A stretch of DNA of 64,000 bases from Pedobacter sp. AK013 (GTDB lineage Bacteria; Bacteroidota; Bacteroidia; Sphingobacteriales; Sphingobacteriaceae), in contig NZ_JACHCQ010000018.1 in assembly GCF_014205835.1 (NCBI RefSeq), positions 62,001 to 126,000 of the forward strand. Direction: 5' to 3'. A program made the translations under genes and the position numbers. The first letter of the stretch is position 1. The number at the start of each line of letters is the position of its first letter. Shown piece after piece: positions 24,032-33,959 of the stretch. The notes under the pieces are model-generated. The model did no database searches. It was not told where the DNA came from and was given only the letters and a program-made list of their open reading frames with translations.

Positions 24032-26398
24032 ATGTTTAAATTAAATTTAAAAATCGCTTTGCGAAACCTTTGGAAAAACAAAGGATTCTCACTGATTAAT
24101 ATCGGAGGATTGGCCATTGGCTTAGCCAGTTGTATGATTTTGCTTTTATACGTGGCTTACGAATGGAGTTACGATAAGCAATTTAGCAACAGCAACAAAA
24201 CTTATGTCGTATATCAAAATATGGTGGCAAATGGCAAAACTTTTAGTTGGGCATGGACACCTAATGTGATGGCTAAAGAAGTGCAGGAAAAAATCCCTGG
24301 TGTTAAGTATGCCGCTCATACTACTTATCCGAGGAAACAATTAATTACCGTTGGTAACAATAAAATAAATAGCAGTGCAATATTTGCCGACCAAAATTTT
24401 ATTAAAATATTGGATTATAAATTTCTTGAAGGTAATTCAGCAAGCGTTTTAAAAGATGTAAATACCATCATTCTTACTAAATCTTTTGCAACAAAATTAT
24501 TTGGAAATGAAGATCCCATTAATAAAATGGTAAAGCTGGAAAATCAGGAAGTATTAAAGGTTGAAGCCGTAATAGAAGATGCACCTGCAAATAGTAGTTT
24601 AACTTTTGAATGTATAATGCCCTGGGCACTGTTCGAAAAACGAGAAACCTGGGTGAAGGAAGGCAATTGGGGAAATAATATGTGTTTAACGCTCGTTCAA
24701 TTACAGGATAATAACTTTTTTACTGCAGCAAATGATTTGATGCATGATATTTACAAACGCAATCAGAAAGATAATTCAGCAGTAGCTTTACTGCACCCTT
24801 TAACCAAATGGCATTTATATGATGATTTTGTAAATGGTAAATCAATAGGCGGTAAAATAGATCAACTCAAAATATTTTTATTACTCGCCTTTTGCATATT
24901 GCTAATTGCCTGTGTAAATTTTATGAATTTATCTACAGCGCGCTCAGAGCGCAGGGCAAAAGAAGTTGGCGTGCGTAAAGCAATTGGATCAACACGTAAA
25001 TCATTAATTAATCAGTTCTTTTTAGAATCACTGCTCATTACATTTATTGCCACCGTTTTAGCTTTTATCTTAATTGAGGTGAGTTTACCATATTTTAATA
25101 GTTTGTTGGATATTAAATTAACAATCGATTACTATAATGGCTCATTTTGGTTAGCATTATTTGGTTTGATGATTTTAACCGGATTTATTGCGGGTAGTTA
25201 TCCGGCTCTGTATCTATCTTCTTTTGAGCCTATCAAAGTTTTAAAAGGTTTTACACTTAAAGCAGATTCATCCGCTTCGGTGAGGAAAGTATTAGTGGTT
25301 GGCCAATTTGTTTTTGCCGCAAGTTTAATTATTTGTACAGCAGTAATTTATCAGCAACTTAATTATGTTAAAAATAAGCCTATTGGTTACGATCAATCCA
25401 ATTTAATTCAGATAGCGGTATCCGGTAAAATGAATGATGCTGTTAAATTAGAATTGCTTAAAACGCAACTGTTAGAATCAGGTGCTGCGAGCGATGTTAC
25501 TTTTTTTAGTACAGATTTTACTGAAGGTGGCGATAATACTACGGCTGTAAATTGGGAAGGTAAAAACCCGAACGAGGCTATTTCTTTCAACCATAGAACA
25601 ATAGGATATGATTTTGTTGAAACTATTGGAACTAAGATGGTTAGTGGCAGGGAGTTTTCTGCGAAATTTCATGATACAAGTAGCGTATTGTTAAATGAAG
25701 CGGCTGTGAAAATGATGGGATTAAAGAATCCGATTGGTAAGATTATTACTTTCTGGGGAAAAAAATTAACCACAGTTGGCGTAGTAAAAGATTTTGTAGT
25801 AGAAAGTGCTTATCAAAGAGTGGCTCCAATGATTTTTAGAGTAAATCAAAGAGACGACGCGAGGGTTATCATTGCGCGGTTAAATCCAAATCAAAACATC
25901 AGTTCATCATTGGCTAAAATTGATGATATAGTAAAGCAAATGGAACCCAATTATCCTGTTAACCGCAAATTTGTGAACGAATCTTTTGAAGTGAAATTTA
26001 AAAATGAAAAACTTTTAGGATCACTTTCCAACTGGTTTGGTGGTTTCGCAATTTTCATTTCCTGCCTGGGATTATTAGGCCTGGCACTTTTTATGGCAGA
26101 GCAACGCAAAAAGGAAATTAGTATCCGTAAGGTTTTAGGAGCCAGCACTGGCAATATCCTCGTGTTGCTAAATAAAGATTTTATAAAATTGGTGGCCATT
26201 GCCAATCTTATAGCGTTTCCATTAGCCTATATTATTGTAAATAAATGGCTTTCAAGTTTCGAGTATCGCATCGATATATCTGCACTGCCATTTATAGTCG
26301 CTATTGCTTTGTCGGTACTCATTGCCATACTTACGGTTAGTGTTCAGTCAGTTAAAGTGGCGAAGGCAAATCCTATTGATGCATTAAAATATGAATAA
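24032..26398 (+). CDS. MacB/FtsX-type ABC permease, array member 1
   Basis: The 788-aa protein has about eight predicted transmembrane helices in two FtsX modules, each with a preceding MacB-like extracytoplasmic domain. TM1 is in the N-terminal segment after NLKIALRNLWKNKG. TM2-4 start at IFLLLAFCILLIACVNF and carry the coupling stretch RRAKEVGVRKAIGS. TM5 is near VLVVGQFVFAASLIICTA. TM6-8 carry EQRKKEISIRKVLGAS. It ends DALKYE like all seven copies. Family members transport lipids, peptides or drugs toward the adaptor or transmit force. Its C-terminal third is almost identical in protein sequence to that of member 2. Confidence 0.92.
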   Translation: MFKLNLKIALRNLWKNKGFSLINIGGLAIGLASCMILLLYVAYEWSYDKQFSNSNKTYVVYQNMVANGKTFSWAWTPNVMAKEVQEKIPGVKYAAHTTYPRKQLITVGNNKINSSAIFADQNFIKILDYKFLEGNSASVLKDVNTIILTKSFATKLFGNEDPINKMVKLENQEVLKVEAVIEDAPANSSLTFECIMPWALFEKRETWVKEGNWGNNMCLTLVQLQDNNFFTAANDLMHDIYKRNQKDNSAVALLHPLTKWHLYDDFVNGKSIGGKIDQLKIFLLLAFCILLIACVNFMNLSTARSERRAKEVGVRKAIGSTRKSLINQFFLESLLITFIATVLAFILIEVSLPYFNSLLDIKLTIDYYNGSFWLALFGLMILTGFIAGSYPALYLSSFEPIKVLKGFTLKADSSASVRKVLVVGQFVFAASLIICTAVIYQQLNYVKNKPIGYDQSNLIQIAVSGKMNDAVKLELLKTQLLESGAASDVTFFSTDFTEGGDNTTAVNWEGKNPNEAISFNHRTIGYDFVETIGTKMVSGREFSAKFHDTSSVLLNEAAVKMMGLKNPIGKIITFWGKKLTTVGVVKDFVVESAYQRVAPMIFRVNQRDDARVIIARLNPNQNISSSLAKIDDIVKQMEPNYPVNRKFVNESFEVKFKNEKLLGSLSNWFGGFAIFISCLGLLGLALFMAEQRKKEISIRKVLGASTGNILVLLNKDFIKLVAIANLIAFPLAYIIVNKWLSSFEYRIDISALPFIVAIALSVLIAILTVSVQSVKVAKANPIDALKYE

Positions 26399-26472
26399 AT
26401 AACACGTTTAGTACATGGCAATCAGCATGGATTACCGCTACTGACAAATGCTTTACGTTAAACCACACAAAT

Positions 26473-28833
26473 ATGTTTAAACTCAACCTTAAAATAGCAT
26501 TACGCAACCTCTGGAGAAACAAAGGCTTTACCCTGATCAACCTTGGTGGATTAGCCATCGGCTTGGCCAGCTGCATGATCTTATTATTGTACGTAGCTTA
26601 CGAATATGGATACGATAAGCAATTCAAAGATTATGATAAAACCTATGTACTTTATAATAACCAAAAAACTGCTACAGAAACTTTTAGTTTTATGGCCTTT
26701 CCAGGTCTGTTGAGAGATGAAATAAAGGATAAAGTGCCCGGTATTGCCAAAGTGAGCCGTTTATCGTATGCAGAGCAGATGCTCATTTCTTATAACCATA
26801 ACAATTTTAAAAAGAACGCCGTTTTCAGTGATCCTGATTTCACAAGAATATTCGATTATAAAGTTTTAAAGGGTGATAAAAATACCATGTTGAATAGTGT
26901 TGATGGAGTAGTTTTGACAGAAACACTGGCGAAAAATCTATTTGGGAATGAAGATCCGATCAATAAAACCGTAAAACTTGATAAAAAAGAAAATTTGAGG
27001 GTCGAAGCTGTAATTGAGGATTCGCCTAAAAATTCCACAATCCATTTGGATTATATCATGTCGTGGAAATTGTATGAAAAATTAAATCCATGGACTAAAG
27101 AAAGTGGCTGGGGAAACAATTATTGCATGTTGTTTGCACAACTTCAGGATAACTCCTTTTTTGATCGCGCCAATAACCAGATGAAAGGTATGATCAAAGC
27201 ACATGATAAAGAAGCAAATGGCGAACCTTTTATGCATCCTTTATCCAAATGGCATTTATACGATAAATTTGAAAATGGCAAAAATGTAGGCGGAAAGATT
27301 GATCAGTTGAGAATCTTTTTCCTTTTGGCTTTTTGTATCCTGCTAATTGCCTGTGTTAATTTCATGAACCTTTCTACCGCTAAATCAGAAAAGCGGGCGC
27401 GTGAAGTTGGTGTACGTAAAGCCATTGGTTCTTCAAGGAATAATTTGGTCCGTCAGTTTATGTTCGAATCAGTTTTACTTACCACTTTAAGTATGTTGTT
27501 GGCTTTTGTGCTGATCGAAATAAGTTTGCCTTACTTTAACAATCTTTTGGGAATTAATCTAGATATTAATTACAGCGATTATAAATTCTGGACCGTATTT
27601 TTAGGTTTAACCCTGTTAACTGCTTTTATTGCCGGAAGTTACCCTGCATTTTACCTGTCTTCTTTCGATCCGGTTAAAGTTTTAAAAGGTTTTAAAATTT
27701 CGGGAGGATCTACCTTGTCTATCCGTAAATTTTTGGTGGTTTTTCAGTTTGTGTTTGCAGCCTGTTTAATTGTATGTACAGCAGTAATTTATCAGCAATT
27801 AAACTATATTAAAAATAAACCGATAGGTTACAACCGCGCAAACCTGGTGCAGATTTCTACTGAGGGCGAATTTTCGAAAAAAGAAAAACGCGAAATCCTG
27901 AAAGACGAGCTGCTAAAATCAGGGGCCATAACTGCCTCAACAGAATATAGTATGTCTTTAACCTCCGGAGGGAACAATACTTATGGCGTGAGCTGGCCTG
28001 GCAAAAATGAAAAAGATAAGATCCTGGTTAATTTTAGGTTTACCAATCTCGACCTCATCAAAACTACGGGAATGGAAATTTTACAGGGCAGGGATTTCTC
28101 AAAGGATTTCGCAGATACCGCCAATGTAATTGTTAACGAAGCACTGGTTAAGGTAATGGGAATGAAAGATCCTGTGGGCAAAATGATCACCTGGGATCAA
28201 CCCTTGAGAATTATAGGGGTAGTTAAAGATTACGTAATGGAATCACCTTATCAAAAAGCCGCACCATTACTTATTGCCCAAAATCCTGGCCGTGCCACCA
28301 CTATTATTATGCGGTTGAATGATAAAAACAACATTACCACGTCCATCAGCAAAATTAATGAAGCAGTAAAAAGGTTAAATCCATCTTACCCAACCGAAAT
28401 AAGATTTGTTGATGATAATTTTGAATGGAAATTCAGAGATGAAAAGTTGTTGGGAACGCTTTCCAACTGGTTTGGAGGCTTTGCTATCTTCATTTCCTGT
28501 CTCGGATTGCTGGGCTTAGCTTTATTTATGGCCGAGCAGCGCAAAAAAGAAATCAGCATTCGCAAAGTTCTGGGCGCAAGCACGGCAAACATACTAACCT
28601 TATTGAACAAAGATTTTATAAAACTGGTTGCCATTGCCAACCTGATTGCATTTCCATTGGCTTATATTATTATAAACAAATGGCTTTCAGGCTACGAATA
28701 CCGGATTCCGGTTTCAACATTGCCATTTATTGCCGCTATAAGCCTATCGGTTATTATAGCAATACTTACTGTGAGTGTGCAATCAATTAAGGTAGCAAAG
28801 GCAAACCCGGTAGATGCACTTAAATATGAGTAA
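26473..28833 (+). CDS. MacB/FtsX-type ABC permease, array member 2
   Basis: This 786-aa permease has the same two-module layout as member 1 and is its closest relative here. The first coupling stretch reads EKRAREVGVRKAIGSSRNN and the last module contains EQRKKEISIRKVLGASTAN. The two C-terminal regions are nearly identical in protein yet differ at many third codon positions, so the duplication is not recent and this part is under strong constraint. The extracytoplasmic domains differ much more. It is separated from member 1 by 74 bp. Confidence 0.92.
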   Translation: MFKLNLKIALRNLWRNKGFTLINLGGLAIGLASCMILLLYVAYEYGYDKQFKDYDKTYVLYNNQKTATETFSFMAFPGLLRDEIKDKVPGIAKVSRLSYAEQMLISYNHNNFKKNAVFSDPDFTRIFDYKVLKGDKNTMLNSVDGVVLTETLAKNLFGNEDPINKTVKLDKKENLRVEAVIEDSPKNSTIHLDYIMSWKLYEKLNPWTKESGWGNNYCMLFAQLQDNSFFDRANNQMKGMIKAHDKEANGEPFMHPLSKWHLYDKFENGKNVGGKIDQLRIFFLLAFCILLIACVNFMNLSTAKSEKRAREVGVRKAIGSSRNNLVRQFMFESVLLTTLSMLLAFVLIEISLPYFNNLLGINLDINYSDYKFWTVFLGLTLLTAFIAGSYPAFYLSSFDPVKVLKGFKISGGSTLSIRKFLVVFQFVFAACLIVCTAVIYQQLNYIKNKPIGYNRANLVQISTEGEFSKKEKREILKDELLKSGAITASTEYSMSLTSGGNNTYGVSWPGKNEKDKILVNFRFTNLDLIKTTGMEILQGRDFSKDFADTANVIVNEALVKVMGMKDPVGKMITWDQPLRIIGVVKDYVMESPYQKAAPLLIAQNPGRATTIIMRLNDKNNITTSISKINEAVKRLNPSYPTEIRFVDDNFEWKFRDEKLLGTLSNWFGGFAIFISCLGLLGLALFMAEQRKKEISIRKVLGASTANILTLLNKDFIKLVAIANLIAFPLAYIIINKWLSGYEYRIPVSTLPFIAAISLSVIIAILTVSVQSIKVAKANPVDALKYE

Positions 28834-28986
28834 AGCGGAGGGTTTAAGGTAAAAGGCTTAAGGTAAATAAGCCAAATCCCTAGACCCAATAATACTTTAA
28901 ATATGAATAAGGTGTAAGGTTAAAAGGTTGAGGGCGTAAGGTTAAAACGCCAAACCTTAAACCCTATACCTCAAACCTTAAACCTA
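28834..28986. repeat. Double palindromic spacer with a relic permease gene end
   Basis: Words GGTTTAAGGTAAAAGGCTTAA on the left are answered by CCAAACCTTAAACCC and CCTCAAACCTTAAACC on the right, and GGCGTAAGGTTAAAACGCC forms a perfect 5-bp hairpin. In the middle, 28896-28910 reads TTTAAATATGAATAA, which encodes FKYE-stop, the usual array gene end, although no gene precedes it. The spacer looks like two spacer units joined across a missing gene. Confidence 0.65.
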
Positions 28987-31359
28987 ATGTTTAAACTCAA
29001 CCTAAAAATCGCACTGCGTAACCTTTGGAAAAATAAGGTAAGCTCATTCATTAACGTAATCGGCCTGGCTATTGGTTTGGCTGCCTGTTTAATGTTGCTC
29101 CTGTACGTTACCTACGAATGGAACTTTGATAAGCAAGCCAAAAATTCAAATGATGTTTTTACAGCGATGACTAATATCCCTGGTGATAACGGTAAAATTG
29201 CAGGAACATTCGAAGGCTCGACAACTGCTTTCGGTCCGACGATTAAACAAGAGTTGCCAGAGCTTAGATACGTGGCAAGAATGGATTACGGTGGCAAGAA
29301 TTTAATTGCCAACGGTCAAAACGCATTTAAGCGTCAATCTAAATTTGCTGAACCAGACATCTTGAAAATGTACGATTACGAATTTATTCATGGTGATGGA
29401 AATACAGCTTTAACCAACCCTAATTCTGTTATTTTAACTGAATCTACCGCTAAAGTATTATTTGGAACTACTGATGTCTTGAATAAATCGGTACGTTTTA
29501 AAGATTATTTAGATTTAAATATTACCGGTGTAATTAAAGATCAGCCCGATAACAGTTCAAACAAATTTGATTATTTAATGCCCTGGGCTTTATACGAAAC
29601 CATTGATAGAAGTGCTAAAGACCTAAACTGGAGAAATTATAGTTTTGTAACGCTTGTAATGTTGAAAAGCGGCGTGAATTTAGACTTGGTTAACCAAAAG
29701 ATAATTCAGATTGAGAAAAAGAATAACACAGACAACCAGCAATCTCAGGTATTGTTTCCATTGGCAAGTTTACATTTGTACGGCAAGTTTGAGGATGGCA
29801 AAAGTATTGGCGGTGCCATAGAGCAGATTTATCTGTTTGTTGGACTCGCTTTCGGCATTCTATTGATCGCCTGCATCAATTTTATGAACATGGCTACAGC
29901 CAAATCAGAAAAACGTGCAAAAGAGGTTGGCATAAAAAAGACCATTGGTGCGAATAGAAGATCGCTGATTCTACAGTTTTTAACCGAGTCGATGATGTTG
30001 ACATTTATTGCGGTGATTTTTTCCATTGCCATCCTCGAATTATTTCTACCAACCTTTAATAACCTTTTGAATATTAAATTAAACATCTCGTACTTTAACA
30101 GTGCCAGCTGGGTAGGTATTTTAGGAATTGTTATTGCTACAGGCCTAATAGCGGGTAGTTATCCTGCATTTTATCTATCATCTTTTAATCCCATACAAAC
30201 CTTAAAAAGAAAAATTAAGTCAAAAGCGTTGTTTTCGGTAAGCTTAAGGCAGATATTGGTGGTAGGGCAGTTTTGCTTTGCTATTATCCTCATTATTTCC
30301 ACTTTGGTTATCTACAAACAGATCCAATATATTAAAAACAGACCGGTAGGCTTTGATGTGAATGCTTTGGTAGAAATGCCGCAAGATGGGGAACTGAAAG
30401 TAAAATATGATTTGCTACGTTCGCAGTTGTTAAAATCAGGTGCGGTTACTTCAATGTTCCAATCATCAGTTAGCTTATCTCATCATGGACGCAACTTTTC
30501 AGGTATAGAATGGGAAGGTATGTTGAAAGCTACAAACAACCAACTGTTTAACCAGGTAATTACCACTTACGATTTTATCAAAACCAATGGTATCAAATTA
30601 ACCACTGGAAGAGACTTTTCGGAAAACTTCGCTTCAGATACCAGTGCGGTGATGGTAAGTGCATCCGCTGTTAAAATTTTTGGCTATAAAAACCCGGTGG
30701 GTAAAACAATTACCATTTTTGGTGATAAATTTAATATCATAGGTATTTTCGACGATTATGTTTGGGATTCGCCTTACAAATCGAACAACCCGATGGTGGT
30801 ATTTTTTGATAAGAAACAAACTGGAAATATCACGATGCGCTTAAATGAAAATAACAGCCTTCAAAATAATATTGAAACCATCAGTAAGATTACAAAAGCT
30901 TTAAATCCGGCTTATCCTTTAGAAATTAATTTTTTAAATAATGTATACTCCGAAAAATATAATACCGAAAAAACTTTAGGTATACTTTCAAATCTTTTCG
31001 GTGGACTGGCCATTTTTGTTTCCTGCTTGGGGCTATTCGGTTTGGTATCTTATAGTGCAGAGCAGCGGACAAAAGAATTTGGTGTGCGCAAAGTATTAGG
31101 AGCTTCGGTATTTAATTTAATGCAACTGCTGTCGCTTTCTTTTGTAAAAATGATAGTGGTTTCTATTATAATTGCTATTCCATTGAGTTATTTTTTAATG
31201 AATAAATGGCTGATGAAATTCGAGTTTCATACCGAAATATCATGGTGGATTATGCCAATTGCAGGATTTGGAACTTTGATGATGGCATTGATTACCGTGA
31301 GTTTTCAGGCCTATAAAACAGCTAATGCCAACCCTGTTGATGCACTGAAATATGAGTAA
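28987..31359 (+). CDS. MacB/FtsX-type ABC permease, array member 3
   Basis: This 790-aa permease has two FtsX modules. Its first coupling stretch is RAKEVGIKKTIGANRRSL. Its last module differs from members 1, 2 and 4: GLFGLVSYSAEQRTKEFGVRKVLG and then MQLLSLSFVKMIVVSIIIA, so its cytoplasmic coupling helix may contact an ATPase differently. Its extracytoplasmic domains are also distinct. It keeps the shared start MFKLNLKIALRNLWKNK and end NPVDALKYE. The product is complete and not truncated. Confidence 0.92.
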   Translation: MFKLNLKIALRNLWKNKVSSFINVIGLAIGLAACLMLLLYVTYEWNFDKQAKNSNDVFTAMTNIPGDNGKIAGTFEGSTTAFGPTIKQELPELRYVARMDYGGKNLIANGQNAFKRQSKFAEPDILKMYDYEFIHGDGNTALTNPNSVILTESTAKVLFGTTDVLNKSVRFKDYLDLNITGVIKDQPDNSSNKFDYLMPWALYETIDRSAKDLNWRNYSFVTLVMLKSGVNLDLVNQKIIQIEKKNNTDNQQSQVLFPLASLHLYGKFEDGKSIGGAIEQIYLFVGLAFGILLIACINFMNMATAKSEKRAKEVGIKKTIGANRRSLILQFLTESMMLTFIAVIFSIAILELFLPTFNNLLNIKLNISYFNSASWVGILGIVIATGLIAGSYPAFYLSSFNPIQTLKRKIKSKALFSVSLRQILVVGQFCFAIILIISTLVIYKQIQYIKNRPVGFDVNALVEMPQDGELKVKYDLLRSQLLKSGAVTSMFQSSVSLSHHGRNFSGIEWEGMLKATNNQLFNQVITTYDFIKTNGIKLTTGRDFSENFASDTSAVMVSASAVKIFGYKNPVGKTITIFGDKFNIIGIFDDYVWDSPYKSNNPMVVFFDKKQTGNITMRLNENNSLQNNIETISKITKALNPAYPLEINFLNNVYSEKYNTEKTLGILSNLFGGLAIFVSCLGLFGLVSYSAEQRTKEFGVRKVLGASVFNLMQLLSLSFVKMIVVSIIIAIPLSYFLMNKWLMKFEFHTEISWWIMPIAGFGTLMMALITVSFQAYKTANANPVDALKYE

Positions 31360-31428
31360 TTCGGTTGGCAGTTTTCAGTTAGCAATATAACAATTAACCA
31401 TTTTAACAATTTATACAGTTAATCTATC

Positions 31429-33810
31429 ATGTTCAGATTAAACCTAAAAATAGCATTACGTAATCTTTGGAAAAATAAGGGTTTTACTTTAATTAATGTT
31501 GGCGGACTTGCTATTGGAATGGCCTGTTGTTTAATGTTGCTGCTTTACGTAAATTATGAGTGGAGCTTCGATAAACATTATAAAAATGCTGATAAAGTAT
31601 ATTTAACGGCTTTAAATTTAAAGTTTAACGGTAAACTGGCTACCACAATGGCAGTTCCCAATAAACTGGCCAAAGCTGGAGTTTCAGAATTGCCTGGTAT
31701 TAAAAGTGCAGCGCGTATGTCGATGAATAACGGGCAAAAGTTGTACAGCCGGAACCAACACAACTTTAAATTATCAGGGATAAATGTTGACCCTGATTTT
31801 TTAAAGATTCTCGATCATAAATTTATCTATGGAGATCCAAATACAGCGCTAAATGAACCAAATAATGTGCTTATTAGCCAATCTACATCAAAAAAGTTAT
31901 TTGGTGATGAGAATCCTATCGGGCAGCTCATTAAATACGATAACCGGGTTAATTTAAAAGTAAGTGCCGTAATAGAAGATCTTCCTAAAAATCAGAGCAT
32001 GCAGTATGATCTGTTACAGCCATGGGCTTTTTTAGAGCAGGAAAATCCTTCAGAAAAAGAAAATGGGTGGGGAGCAATTACCTGTTTAACTTTATTTCAA
32101 CTCAAAGATAATGCTTCTTTGGCGGCCACAAATTCGGTTTTAAAAAACTTTATAGTAAATAAAGAACCTGATTTAAAAGAAATGACCTACGAGCCTTTTC
32201 TTTTCCCTTTAAGTAAATTTCATTTATATGACGATTTTGAAGGCGGAAAAGCGGTTGGAGGTAAAATCGATCAATTGAGGCTGTTTGTATTTCTGGCCAT
32301 TTGCGTGCTGTTTATTGCCTGTATCAACTACATGAATCTTTCCACCGCCAAATCAGAGAAGAGAGCCAGAGAAGTGGGGGTTAGGAAGGCTTTAGGTTCT
32401 ACCAGAAATACCATAATGGGACAGTTTATAATAGAGTCGTTACTATTATCGTTTTTGGCCATGTTAATTGCCTTTACCTTGCTCGAAGTATCTTTACCTT
32501 ATTTTAATAATCTGCTCAATATTTCAATCAAGATTGATTATCATGCTTATCAGTTTTGGAGCATATTGCTTGCTATGGTACTGATCACCGGTTTACTTGC
32601 GGGCAGTTATCCTGCGTTTTATCTTTCCTCATTTATCCCGGTAAAGGTGTTAAAAGGTTTTAAAGGCGCTACGGGTTCATTATCTATCCGTAAAACTTTG
32701 GTAGTGGTGCAGTTTAGCCTTTCTATCTGTATGATTATTTCTGCCATTGTAATTTACAGCCAAATTCAACACCTTAAAAATAAGCCCCTCGGTTTTGATC
32801 AAGCCGCGCTTGCGCAGATAGATTTAGAAGGAGAATGGACCAAGCCGGAGAAGCTACAAACTTTTAAAAATGAATTAGAAAGGGCAGGTGCAATAACTGC
32901 CGCAACAGAATATGCAAGCTCATTTACTGATCGCGGTTCAATTACTAGTGACATTCAGTGGCCAGGAAAGCCGAAAAATGATGTTTCGATTATTAATTAT
33001 AGAAGTACAGGTTTCGATTTTGCCAAAACAACCGGTGTAAAGATTATTGCAGGGAGAGATTTTGATCCTAAATTTTCGGCTGATACCTCAACATCACTAT
33101 TGCTTAATCAAACCGCTGTTAAAATAATGGGATTAAAAAATCCTGTAGGTACCGTTATCCATTGGGGAGATAACCCGCCACTTAAAGTAGTGGGTGTTGT
33201 ACAAGATTATTCAAACGAATCATTAGCTTCAAAAATACAACCAACAGTTTATTATTATAACATTAAAACAAGTCGTGTTTTATTACTTAAACTAAATCCT
33301 AAACAATCACTTTCCAACTCAATTGAAGCTATAAAATCGGTGAGTCAACGTTTAAATTCTGCATATCCGATAGAAGTAAAATTGGTTAGTCAGGGTATGG
33401 CCGAAAAACTTCGGAGCGAAAGATTGCTCAGTGTACTTTCGAATATTTTTGGCGGTTTTGCCATTTTCATTTCCTGCTTAGGTTTATTGGGTTTAGCATT
33501 ATATACTGCTGAGCAACGTAGCAAAGAAATCAGTATCCGTAAAGTGCTGGGTGCCAATCTTTCCGATATATTGGTGTTGTTGAATAAAGATTTTATGAAA
33601 TTGGTGGTCATATCCAATATCATTGCTATACCGGTAGCCTACATTCTCGTTACCAAGTGGCTGGAGAAGTATGATTATAAAATTACGGTTAATTTATGGC
33701 CCTTTTTACTTGCTCTTTTAAGCTCTGTAATTATTGCCGTTTTAACAGTAAGCCTGCAAACTTTTAAAGTGGCCAAAGCCAATGCCGTTGATGCTCTTAA
33801 ATATGAATAA
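31429..33810 (+). CDS. MacB/FtsX-type ABC permease, array member 4
   Basis: The 793-aa protein begins MFRLNLKIALRNLWKNKG. It groups with members 1 and 2 by its coupling stretches KRAREVGVRKALGSTRNT and EQRSKEISIRKVLGANLSD and by LLNKDFMKLVVISNIIA. Eight transmembrane helices in two modules are visible. The 69-bp spacer before it is rich in CAGTT/AACAATT words and lacks the AAGGTTTAAGG phrase. Confidence 0.92.
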   Translation: MFRLNLKIALRNLWKNKGFTLINVGGLAIGMACCLMLLLYVNYEWSFDKHYKNADKVYLTALNLKFNGKLATTMAVPNKLAKAGVSELPGIKSAARMSMNNGQKLYSRNQHNFKLSGINVDPDFLKILDHKFIYGDPNTALNEPNNVLISQSTSKKLFGDENPIGQLIKYDNRVNLKVSAVIEDLPKNQSMQYDLLQPWAFLEQENPSEKENGWGAITCLTLFQLKDNASLAATNSVLKNFIVNKEPDLKEMTYEPFLFPLSKFHLYDDFEGGKAVGGKIDQLRLFVFLAICVLFIACINYMNLSTAKSEKRAREVGVRKALGSTRNTIMGQFIIESLLLSFLAMLIAFTLLEVSLPYFNNLLNISIKIDYHAYQFWSILLAMVLITGLLAGSYPAFYLSSFIPVKVLKGFKGATGSLSIRKTLVVVQFSLSICMIISAIVIYSQIQHLKNKPLGFDQAALAQIDLEGEWTKPEKLQTFKNELERAGAITAATEYASSFTDRGSITSDIQWPGKPKNDVSIINYRSTGFDFAKTTGVKIIAGRDFDPKFSADTSTSLLLNQTAVKIMGLKNPVGTVIHWGDNPPLKVVGVVQDYSNESLASKIQPTVYYYNIKTSRVLLLKLNPKQSLSNSIEAIKSVSQRLNSAYPIEVKLVSQGMAEKLRSERLLSVLSNIFGGFAIFISCLGLLGLALYTAEQRSKEISIRKVLGANLSDILVLLNKDFMKLVVISNIIAIPVAYILVTKWLEKYDYKITVNLWPFLLALLSSVIIAVLTVSLQTFKVAKANAVDALKYE

Positions 33811-33959
33811 GGCTAAAAGGTTTAGGGCCTAAGGTTAATGCGCCAAGGTCTTAAACCCAATTAGTGTATTTGAATATGAATAATGTTTAAGGTTAATGTT
33901 AATTGGCGTAAAGTTGATACGCCAACCCTTAACCCCCTAATCCCTAATACTTAAACCTT
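33811..33959. repeat. Double palindromic spacer with a relic permease gene end
   Basis: It has the same build as the 28834 spacer: TTTAGGGCCTAAGGTTAATGC words, then TTTGAATATGAATAA at 33869-33883 (FEYE-stop) without an attached gene, then TGGCGTAAAGTTGATACGCCA (a perfect 6-bp hairpin stem) and CCTTAACCCC / TTAAACCTT words before the next ATG. Confidence 0.6.

Noticed and set aside
28834..28986. CRISPR-like array in the permease spacers
   Set aside because: The repeated words are degenerate, of variable length and lack regular unique spacers; no cas genes are present.
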